A stretch of 8,588 nt of DNA, taken from JAKLKS01 sp964370855. Lineage in GTDB: Bacteria > Planctomycetota > JAJSAM01 > JAKLKS01. A program made the translations under genes and the position numbers. The stretch lies in assembly GCA_964370855.1 (NCBI GenBank), contig CAYJMF010000161.1, positions 1 through 8,588 on the forward strand, written 5' to 3'. The notes beneath the pieces were generated by a model, which had not been told where the DNA came from, did no database searches, and saw only the letters and a list, made by a program, of their open reading frames with translations. Shown piece by piece: positions 1 to 5,888 of the stretch. Numbering within the stretch: position 1 is the first letter of the stretch; each line of letters begins with the position of its first letter.

Positions 1-1
1 G

Positions 2-51
2 GCTCCCGACGGGGAGCATCGGGAGAGGATCCGATGCTCCCCGTCGGGAGC
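2..51. repeat. Perfect inverted repeat, 21-bp arms, nested hairpins
   Basis: The arms at 2-22 and 31-51 are exact reverse complements, separated by 8 nt (GAGAGGAT). Each arm is also a small hairpin by itself: GCTCCC-GACG-GGGAGC at 2-17 and GCTCCC-CGTC-GGGAGC at 36-51. The DNA could therefore form one long stem or two short ones. No T-run follows on the + side, so it is not a standard intrinsic terminator. It lies at the window edge, so it could also be a natural assembly break point or an assembly artefact. The repeat is certain; its role is unknown. Confidence 0.9.
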
Positions 52-311
52 GTAGTACGTCAGAGGAGGGAGGCGAGGGACTCGAGACGCCTTCCTGTTC
101 CGCGGGGGAATCCCCGGGATCGGGGCATGGGGGAGGTGGGGACGGCGGGCACCCCAGCGGAGTTCCGGGGACTTCAGGTCAGGAACGGTGAACGCCGTCC
201 CACATGATTCATGGCTCCGATCCCGGAGATATCCCCGCGGCGCCGGAAGGCGTCTCGATTCCGCCGCCTCTCCATCGGTCCCGGAAGTGGAGGCGTCCCT
301 CCGTTCAGGGA

Positions 312-321
312 NNNNNNNNNN
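312..321. other. Assembly gap (10 N)
   Basis: Ten consecutive N are present, followed at once by nine C. A fixed run of ten N is a common scaffolding placeholder, so the true distance and sequence are unknown. The adjoining homopolymer and the pyrimidine tract downstream are likely reasons why reads failed here. Anything inferred across this point is unreliable. Confidence 0.95.
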
Positions 322-380
322 CCCCCCCCCACCCCGGACGTGTGCAACGACCGGGGGAACCCCCGCGAAACTGCGAGAAG

Positions 381-425
381 TCTCCCCCTCCTCCCCCCCT
401 CCCCTCCTCCCCTCCCCTCCTCCCC
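381..425. repeat. 45-nt pure pyrimidine tract (G-rich on the - strand)
   Basis: Every base from 381 to 425 is C or T. There are six C runs of four or more, at 384-388, 393-399, 401-404, 409-412, 414-417 and 422-425. The complementary strand thus carries six G runs with 1-4 nt spacers (treating the CC doublets as spacer), which meets the usual pattern for a G-quadruplex. The tract ends about 48 nt before the start of the membrane-protein gene at 474, so it could affect expression or simply be a low-complexity stretch that breaks assemblies. Confidence 0.85.
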
Positions 426-462
426 GGGTCCGGAAATGACGCATCCGCGCCCCTCCTCGGGC

Positions 463-466
463 AGGA
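463..466 (+). promoter_or_regulatory. Ribosome binding site for the gene at 474
   Basis: AGGA lies 7 nt upstream of the ATG at 474, a normal spacing. This supports 474 over the farther upstream ATG at 204, whose frame runs through the N gap. A second AGGA at 487-490 precedes an in-frame GTG at 498 with the same spacing, so a start eight codons later is also possible. Confidence 0.5.
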
Positions 467-473
467 TGCGCCG

Positions 474-962
474 ATGCAGGAGATCCAGGATGCGGCGGTG
501 ACGGCGGCGGCGGCGGTCCCGGCGGTGCCGGGGTGGCTGCTGGCGGCCCATCTCCTCGGCGTGATGGTCTACGCCGGCGGCGTCATCACCGTTTCGCGCA
601 TGACGGCCTCCATCGCCGCCCTCGAGGCGGCGGCCCGCGCGGGGGCGGCCTCCGTGGCCCGCCGGACCTATCTCCTGCTCATCCTCCCCATGGGCGTCCT
701 CATGGTGGGGAGCGGTCTCTGGATGCTCCTCACCGACCCCGCGCAGAAGGGGTACATGAAGCTTCCCGCCTTCCACGTGAAGCTCACCCTCGTCCTCGCC
801 CTCATGATCGTCGAGCACGTGCTGGTCATCCGCCCCCTCAAGGGGATGGCGAAGGGGACCGCGGTCCCGGCGGCGGATTCCGTCCTGCCCAGGGCGGCCC
901 ACGCCCTCTGCCTGCTCCTCGTCGCGGGCATCCTCCTCGCGCTCTTCGTCCTTCGCCGGTAG
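474..962 (+). CDS. HemJ/CopD-like four-helix membrane protein
   Basis: The 162-residue protein has four predicted membrane helices at about residues 21-41, 66-86, 102-122 and 141-160. It resembles the HemJ (UPF0093)/CopD-like fold: an AHLLGVMVYAGG segment in helix 1 with His26, Arg42 after it, then FHVKLTLVLAL with His101 and Lys103, His115, and a basic PLKGMAKG stretch. In HemJ, a haem-dependent protoporphyrinogen IX oxidase, a His in helix 1 and the HxKL motif are conserved. The usual Trp of the W-F-x-G motif is Tyr here, and the NE-x-PT motif before the last helix is not recognisable. It is therefore a divergent relative, and oxidase activity is only an inference. No haem-pathway gene is nearby. 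The ATG at 474 has an AGGA site and removes an implausible Pro/Ser-rich leader. The TAG stop lies inside a hairpin repeat array. Confidence 0.75.
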   Translation: MQEIQDAAVTAAAAVPAVPGWLLAAHLLGVMVYAGGVITVSRMTASIAALEAAARAGAASVARRTYLLLILPMGVLMVGSGLWMLLTDPAQKGYMKLPAFHVKLTLVLALMIVEHVLVIRPLKGMAKGTAVPAADSVLPRAAHALCLLLVAGILLALFVLRR

Positions 963-1010
963 TCCGGCGCCGGTAGTCCGGCGCCGGTAGTCCGGCGCCG
1001 GTAATCCGGC
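955..1010. repeat. Four tandem copies of a 14-bp mini-hairpin
   Basis: The unit GCCGGTAGTCCGGC occurs exactly four times end to end, with one G-to-A change in the last copy at 1004. Each unit is itself a hairpin, with GCCGG and CCGGC arms around a TAGT loop, and the unit junctions form the 10-bp palindrome CCGGCGCCGG. The first copy supplies the last codons and TAG stop of the membrane-protein gene. Because 14 is not a multiple of three, the stops at 960, 974 and 988 fall in three different frames, and the changed copy gives TAA at 1002. It may act as a transcript-end or RNA-stability element; that is inference. Confidence 0.9.
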
Positions 1011-1015
1011 TCCTC

Positions 1016-1038
1016 CGTATTACGTCGTATTACCGTAT
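1016..1038 (+). promoter_or_regulatory. AT-richer repeat; candidate promoter/leader
   Basis: CGTATTAC occurs at 1016-1023 and 1026-1033 and is followed by CGTAT at 1034-1038, a sudden AT-rich patch in very GC-rich DNA. Either TATTAC could be a -10-like element, but no matching -35 box is visible. The GTG start at 1043 is so close that the second one would imply a nearly leaderless message. CGGTAAT (999-1005) can also pair with ATTACCG (1029-1035) as a 7-bp stem. The direct repeat is certain, the promoter role weak. Confidence 0.3.
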
Positions 1039-1042
1039 CCCC

Positions 1043-2722
1043 GTGCCCCCCGTCCCCCTCCGCCGGGTCCTCCTGCTGCTGCCGCTCCTCGGCGCGGCCT
1101 GCTCCGGCGGGGAGACCTCCTCCCCGGCCCCCCCGGCTCCCGCTGCTCCCGCTGCTCCCGCCCCTTCCCTCCCCGCCGGCCCCCTCGTCCCCCGCTTCAC
1201 CGACGTCACCGCCGAGTCCGGCGTGGACTTCACGAGCCGCCCCCGCGCCGACCTCCTCGGGTACGGGCAGGCCGTGGCCGCCGCCGACGTGGACGGGGAC
1301 GGGGACATCGACCTCTTCCTCTCCCAGGAGGAGGGGCCCTGCGCCCTCTACCGGAACGACGGGGGCCTCCGCTTCACGGAGGTCGCCGCCGCCGCCGGCG
1401 TGCGGGTCGCCGACGCGGCCCACGCCAAGGCCGCCGCCTTCCTCGACTTCGACCGGGACGGGGACCCGGACCTCTTCGTGGGCACCACGGGGGAGGGTAA
1501 CCGCCTCCTCCGGAACCGGGGGGACGGGACCTTCGAGGACGTCACCGCCGCGGCCGGCGTCGGCGGCGGGAACCCCTTCACGCTGTCCGCCGTCCCGGGG
1601 GACTGCGACGGGGACGGGTGGACCGACCTCTACGAGGCCAACGCCCCGCCCGTGGACTACCGGGGCACCCTTGCCCCGACGGGGGGACCGGCGACGAACC
1701 GCCTCTGGCGGAACAACGGGGACGGGACCTTCGCCGACGTCGCCCCGGCGCTCCGCGTGGACGACCCCCTGGCCACCTGGGCCGCCCACTGGTTCGACCT
1801 CGACGGGGACGGCGACCAGGACCTGCTCGTGGCCAACGACCACTTCTTCTACCCCCACCGGCCGACCCGGGACCGGGCCTACGTCAACGGGGGCGCCGCG
1901 GCGGGATTCGCCTTCGAGGACCGTGCGGAGGCGTGGGGACTCGACGAGAACCACTCGGGGATGGGCTTCGTCGTGGCCGACCTCGACGGCGACGGCGCCT
2001 TCGACATCTACACCCCGGACTACGGTCCCAACGAGGTGCGCTTCGGCGGCGATCCCCCGCCCCGGCGGGACCGGGCCATGGAGACGGCCATCTCCGACGA
2101 CGACGCGGGCTCCCTCCACCCGGCCATCTCCTGGGGGTGCGCCGCCGAGGACTTCGACGGGGACGGGTGGAACGACCTCCTCGTCTTCCGGGGTTCCCTC
2201 CTGTCGAAGGACCCCGGCGGCCCCGGCGCCGCCCGCCAGCGGCCCTGCCTCTGGCTCTCCCGCCCCGACCCGTCGGCGGCGCCCGGCGGGCGGCGCTTCG
2301 TGGAGTCCGCGAAGGAGGCAGGCCTCGCGGACCTCCGGTGCCCCGGCGCGCGGGGCGTGGTCCCCTGCGATCTCGACGGCGACGGGGACCTCGACCTCGC
2401 CCTGGCCACCCGCTTCGGAAAGGCGCGCATCCTCCGCAACGACACGCCCCGCGCCGGCCCCTGGTACGGCGTTCGCCTGCGGGGGGAGCGGAGCCCGCGG
2501 GAGGGCTGGGGCGCCGTCCTCGAACTGCGGGCCGGGGGCCGCACCCTCCGCCGCCTCTGCACCCCCGGGGGGCAGACCGGCGTGACCCTGCCGCCGGAGT
2601 GGATCCTCGTGCCCGGCCCCGGTGCGGGGGAGGCCCGGCTCACGGTGCGCTGGCCCTCGGGGACGGTGCAGGAGGCCGTGCCGGCGGCCGGCGCCTGGAC
2701 GACGGTCAGGGAGACCCGGTGA
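1043..2722 (+). CDS. FG-GAP/VCBS repeat lipoprotein with ASPIC/UnbV domain (CRTAC1-like)
   Basis: The 559-residue protein begins with a lipoprotein-type signal peptide (Arg7-Arg8, a Leu-rich core, then LLGAAC with Cys20 as the likely lipidated residue). A Pro/Ala linker follows to about residue 48. The body starts FTDVTAESGV and carries seven DxDGDGxxD-type calcium-binding loops at about residues 82-90, 135-143, 187-195, 252-260, 313-321, 370-378 and 443-451, as expected of a beta-propeller of the FG-GAP/VCBS type. Residues about 475-553 (VRLRGERSPREGWGA, PGGQTG, LTVRWPSGTVQE) match the ASPIC/UnbV domain of CRTAC1-like proteins. Such proteins are exported and common in Planctomycetota and Acidobacteriota; the ligand is usually unknown. 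GTG at 1043 is the only start that yields a signal peptide, but no clear ribosome site precedes it. The 3' end overlaps the convergent transporter gene by 17 bp. Confidence 0.88.
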   Translation: MPPVPLRRVLLLLPLLGAACSGGETSSPAPPAPAAPAAPAPSLPAGPLVPRFTDVTAESGVDFTSRPRADLLGYGQAVAAADVDGDGDIDLFLSQEEGPCALYRNDGGLRFTEVAAAAGVRVADAAHAKAAAFLDFDRDGDPDLFVGTTGEGNRLLRNRGDGTFEDVTAAAGVGGGNPFTLSAVPGDCDGDGWTDLYEANAPPVDYRGTLAPTGGPATNRLWRNNGDGTFADVAPALRVDDPLATWAAHWFDLDGDGDQDLLVANDHFFYPHRPTRDRAYVNGGAAAGFAFEDRAEAWGLDENHSGMGFVVADLDGDGAFDIYTPDYGPNEVRFGGDPPPRRDRAMETAISDDDAGSLHPAISWGCAAEDFDGDGWNDLLVFRGSLLSKDPGGPGAARQRPCLWLSRPDPSAAPGGRRFVESAKEAGLADLRCPGARGVVPCDLDGDGDLDLALATRFGKARILRNDTPRAGPWYGVRLRGERSPREGWGAVLELRAGGRTLRRLCTPGGQTGVTLPPEWILVPGPGAGEARLTVRWPSGTVQEAVPAAGAWTTVRETR

Positions 2723-5700
2723 CGGGCTCCTCCGCGGGCTCCGGCGCCGCCTTCCTCCGGAACAGCCGCCGCGCGTCCTCGAACAGGGAGTAGAAGACCG
2801 GCGTCGCCAGCAGGGTGAGGAGCAGGCAGAGGGCCTGCCCGCCGATGACCACGACGGCCACGGCGCGCCGCTCCTCCGCTCCGGGCCCCGTCCCGACGGC
2901 GAGCGGGATCATCCCGGCCACCAGCGTGAGCGTGGTCATGAGGATGGGCCGCAGCCGGTTCCGGTTCCCCCGGAGGATCGCCTCCCCGATGGGGAGGCCG
3001 GAATCGCGCAGCCCGTTCATGTGGTCGATCTGGAGGATCGCGTTCTTCTTCACGATCCCGAAGAGCACCAGCATCCCGAGGGCGGAGAAGAGGTTGAGGT
3101 TGCCCGTTCCGAGCCCGTGGAGCGACAGCAGCGCGAAGGGGACGGAGAGCGGGAGGGACAGCAGGATCGTCATCGGGTGGAGCAGGCTCTCGAACTGGGA
3201 GGCGAGGATGAGGTACATGAAGATCACGGAGAGGACGAAGGCCCAGAGGAACTCGTCGAAGGTGCGCTCCATCTCGAGGCTCCGCCCGAGGAGCCGGTAG
3301 GTGTAGGACGCCGGCAGACCCCGCTTCCGGGCCTCCTCGCGGAGGATGGCCACGCACTCCCCGAGGGCGTGGCCCGGGGCCACGCCGCCGCGGATGGAGG
3401 ACATGCGCTGCCGGTCGAGCCGGTCGATGCGGGAGGGGCCGATGGCGGGGGCCACGGTGGCCACGGAGGAGAGTTCCACGGTGCCCCCGCCCCCCCGGGG
3501 GATGCGGAGGAGGTCGAGGAGGTCGGCCCGGTCCCGGTCCGCCTCCTCCAGCCGGAGGCGCACGTCGTAGTCCTCCCCCGCCGCCGGGTCCCGGAAGCGG
3601 GAGGCCTCCTCCTCGCCGCCGACGAGGATGCGCAGCGCCGACCCCACGTCCCGGGCCCGGAGGCCGAGGTCCGCGGCCCGGTCCCGGTCGATGGAGACCC
3701 GCAGCTCCGGGCGGTCGAGGCGGAGGCTCGTGTCGAGGCCGCGGAAGGCCCCCGTCGCCATGGCCGCCTCGCGGATCGCCTCGGCCTCCGTCCCCAGCTC
3801 CTCCAGCACCGGGCCCTGGAGGACGAAGTCCACGTCCCAGGGGCCGCCGCCGATGTTGAAGGAAGCGTAGTTGCGCACCTGGCAGCGGAGGGGGCGCAGC
3901 GCCTTGAGCCGCCGGTCCACCTCGGACATCACCTCGCCCTGGGTGAAGTTCCCCCGGAAGGCCGCTCCGGGCTCGCCGCGCAGCAGGCAGGAGAGGAAGC
4001 GGCTCACGGAGAGGACCCGCTCCTCGTGGGGGGCGATGGCGACGTGGATGCGGCCGGAGTTCACCCCCCCGAGGAAGCCGCCGCCGGCCGTGGACTGGAC
4101 GGTGACGACGCCGGGGACCGTGGCGACGGCCGCCTCCACGCGCTTCATGGCCTCGTCCATGGAGGCCATGCTCGTCCCCTCGGGGGCGGAGACGGAGACG
4201 CTGAACTCCGCCTCGTCCACGTCCGAGGGCACGAACTCCTGCTCCGCCGCCGCGAGCAGCGGGAAGGAGGAGGCGACGACCCCGACGCAGAGGAGCGCCA
4301 CGGCCACCCGCCAGCGCATGGCCCCCCGGAGGAGCGCCATGTAGGAGCGCTCGATCCAGGAGTAGAACCCCGCGCGGGATCCCGTCCCGTCGCCCCCGTG
4401 GCCCTCCCCCCCGGCGAGGAGCATGCGGGAGGCCATCATGGGCGTGAGGGAGAAGGAGACGAAGAGGCTCACGAGGATGGCCACCGCCGCGGTGATGCCG
4501 AACTGGTAGAGGAACCGCCCGGCGATGCTCGACATGAAGGAGACGGGGACGAAGATGACCACGAGGCTCAGCGTCGTCGCGAGCACGGCGGGGCCGATCT
4601 CGCGGGTGGCCTCCCTCGCCGCCTGCATGGGCGGCATGCCCTTCTCCTCGACGAAGCGGAAGCAGTTCTCGAGCACGACGATGGCGTCGTCGATGACGAT
4701 GCCCACCATGAGGACCAGGGCCAGCATGGTGACGCTGTTCATGGTGAAGCCCAGCGCCCACATGGCCGCGAAGGTCGCCACGGTGGAGACGGGGATGGCC
4801 ACGCAGGCGATGATCGTGGTCCGCCAGGAGCGCATGAAGAGGAGCACGACGAGGCTCGCCAGGATCGACCCGAGGACGAGATGTACGTTGATCTCGTGGA
4901 GGGCGGAGCGGATGTAGCGGGACTGGTCGCGGATGACCCGGAGATCCACGTCCGGGGGGAGCCGGGCGGCGGCGTCGGCCAGGGCCTCCTTCACCCCCTC
5001 GATGACGGCCACGGTGCTCGCCCCGGACTGGCGGATGACCTCGATCATCACCGTGGGCACGCCGTCGAGGCGGGCGACCCGGCGCCGCTCCTCGGTCCCG
5101 TCCTCGACCCGCCCGATGTCGGAGATCCGCAGCGGCACCCCGTCCACGGTGGCCACCACCAGGTTCCGGAAGGACTCCTCGTCGGGGAGCTTCCCCATCG
5201 TCCGCAGCGCCCGCTCCGTCTCCCCGGTGACGACGTTCCCCCCGGGGACGTCGGCGTTCTGCGCCTCCAGGGCGTCCCGGACCACGGTCACCGGCAGGTC
5301 GTAGGCGGCGAGCCTGTCCGCGTCGAGCCAGACGTTCATCGTCCGGAGCGCCCCCCCCTCGATGCGCACCTCGCCGACCCCGGCCCGCCTCTCGAGAACG
5401 GGCTTCACCACGCGGTCCGCCAGCTCCGTCAGCTCCCGGAGGGAGCGGTCCGCGGAGAGGGCGATGGTGATGGCCGGCTCCGAGTCCGCCTCGGCCTTGG
5501 AGACCACCGGGGGCGTGGCGTCGTCGGGGAGCCGCCGGACGGCGGCGGAGACCTTGTCGCGGATGTCCTGGGCGGCGACGTCCACGTCCCGGTCCAGGGA
5601 GAAGGTGGCGATGACGATGGAGGAGCCGGTGCCGGAGATGGAGCGGAGCTGGTCGATCCCCTCGACGGTGTTCACCGCCTCCTCGACGATCTCGGTGATC

Positions 5701-5888
5701 TCCGTCTCCACCTCCTCGGGGGAGGCGCCGGGGAGGCGGACCTGCACGCGGACCGTGGGGAGATCCACGGAGGGGAAGCGGTCCACGCCGAGCTTGCGGT
5801 ACCCGACCGCCCCCACCACCACCAGGGCGAGGGTCATCATGGCCGCGAAGACCGGCCGCCTGATGCAGACTTCAGCGAGGGCCTGCAT
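2706..5888 (-). CDS. RND efflux transporter, inner-membrane subunit (HAE1 type)
   Basis: The 1060-residue protein is full length for the AcrB/MexB/MdtB-type family. It is a proton-driven inner-membrane trimer that passes substrates to an adaptor and an outer-membrane channel. Helix 1 is at about residues 13-32, followed by a periplasmic porter half and a helix block from about 335 to 550. The second half repeats this layout, with helices at about 882-1035. Proton-relay residues are present: Asp400-Asp401 in GIVIDDAIVVLEN, and Lys948 in FGIVKKNAIL, matching AcrB Asp407/Asp408 and Lys940. ASQFESLLHPMTILLSLPL (896-914) is a family hallmark. The Asp pair argues for the HAE1 (drug/hydrophobe) class over the metal-exporting CusA class. 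Substrate cannot be read from the sequence. The porter region near residues 625-680 looks longer than usual. The start overlaps the outer-membrane factor gene by 17 nt. Confidence 0.97.
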   Translation of the reverse strand: MQALAEVCIRRPVFAAMMTLALVVVGAVGYRKLGVDRFPSVDLPTVRVQVRLPGASPEEVETEITEIVEEAVNTVEGIDQLRSISGTGSSIVIATFSLDRDVDVAAQDIRDKVSAAVRRLPDDATPPVVSKAEADSEPAITIALSADRSLRELTELADRVVKPVLERRAGVGEVRIEGGALRTMNVWLDADRLAAYDLPVTVVRDALEAQNADVPGGNVVTGETERALRTMGKLPDEESFRNLVVATVDGVPLRISDIGRVEDGTEERRRVARLDGVPTVMIEVIRQSGASTVAVIEGVKEALADAAARLPPDVDLRVIRDQSRYIRSALHEINVHLVLGSILASLVVLLFMRSWRTTIIACVAIPVSTVATFAAMWALGFTMNSVTMLALVLMVGIVIDDAIVVLENCFRFVEEKGMPPMQAAREATREIGPAVLATTLSLVVIFVPVSFMSSIAGRFLYQFGITAAVAILVSLFVSFSLTPMMASRMLLAGGEGHGGDGTGSRAGFYSWIERSYMALLRGAMRWRVAVALLCVGVVASSFPLLAAAEQEFVPSDVDEAEFSVSVSAPEGTSMASMDEAMKRVEAAVATVPGVVTVQSTAGGGFLGGVNSGRIHVAIAPHEERVLSVSRFLSCLLRGEPGAAFRGNFTQGEVMSEVDRRLKALRPLRCQVRNYASFNIGGGPWDVDFVLQGPVLEELGTEAEAIREAAMATGAFRGLDTSLRLDRPELRVSIDRDRAADLGLRARDVGSALRILVGGEEEASRFRDPAAGEDYDVRLRLEEADRDRADLLDLLRIPRGGGGTVELSSVATVAPAIGPSRIDRLDRQRMSSIRGGVAPGHALGECVAILREEARKRGLPASYTYRLLGRSLEMERTFDEFLWAFVLSVIFMYLILASQFESLLHPMTILLSLPLSVPFALLSLHGLGTGNLNLFSALGMLVLFGIVKKNAILQIDHMNGLRDSGLPIGEAILRGNRNRLRPILMTTLTLVAGMIPLAVGTGPGAEERRAVAVVVIGGQALCLLLTLLATPVFYSLFEDARRLFRRKAAPEPAEEPVTGSP

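Larger units (their letters stand above)
1..473. other. Non-coding left region, no supported gene
   Basis: Open frames exist here on both strands, but all cross the N gap or are rich in Arg, Pro and Ser, as random frames in GC-rich DNA are. None shows a domain, signal peptide or convincing ribosome site. The region holds the edge inverted repeat, the sequence gap and a pyrimidine tract, annotated separately, plus a short symmetric element GGGGA-A-TCCCC near 105-116. It may contain the promoter for the gene at 474, but I cannot identify -35/-10 boxes. Confidence 0.6.

Noticed and set aside
204..473. Upstream N-terminal extension of the HemJ-like gene to the ATG at 204
   Set aside because: It crosses the unknown gap and the pyrimidine tract, giving a Pro/Ser-rich leader absent from the family. 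The ATG at 474 has a ribosome site and a family-like length.
668..2119. Long - strand frame opposite the membrane-protein and FG-GAP genes
   Set aside because: The product is a Val/Gly/Glu-rich mirror of the repeated calcium-loop codons on the + strand. It has no independent start signal or domain.
1200..2400. Repeated GACGGGGAC motifs as a DNA repeat family
   Set aside because: They encode the DGD part of the seven calcium loops and are explained by protein repetition with biased codon use.
2020..4761. Second long - strand frame inside the RND gene
   Set aside because: It is rich in Arg, Gly, Pro and His with no recognisable fold, and is a frame shadow of the RND gene.
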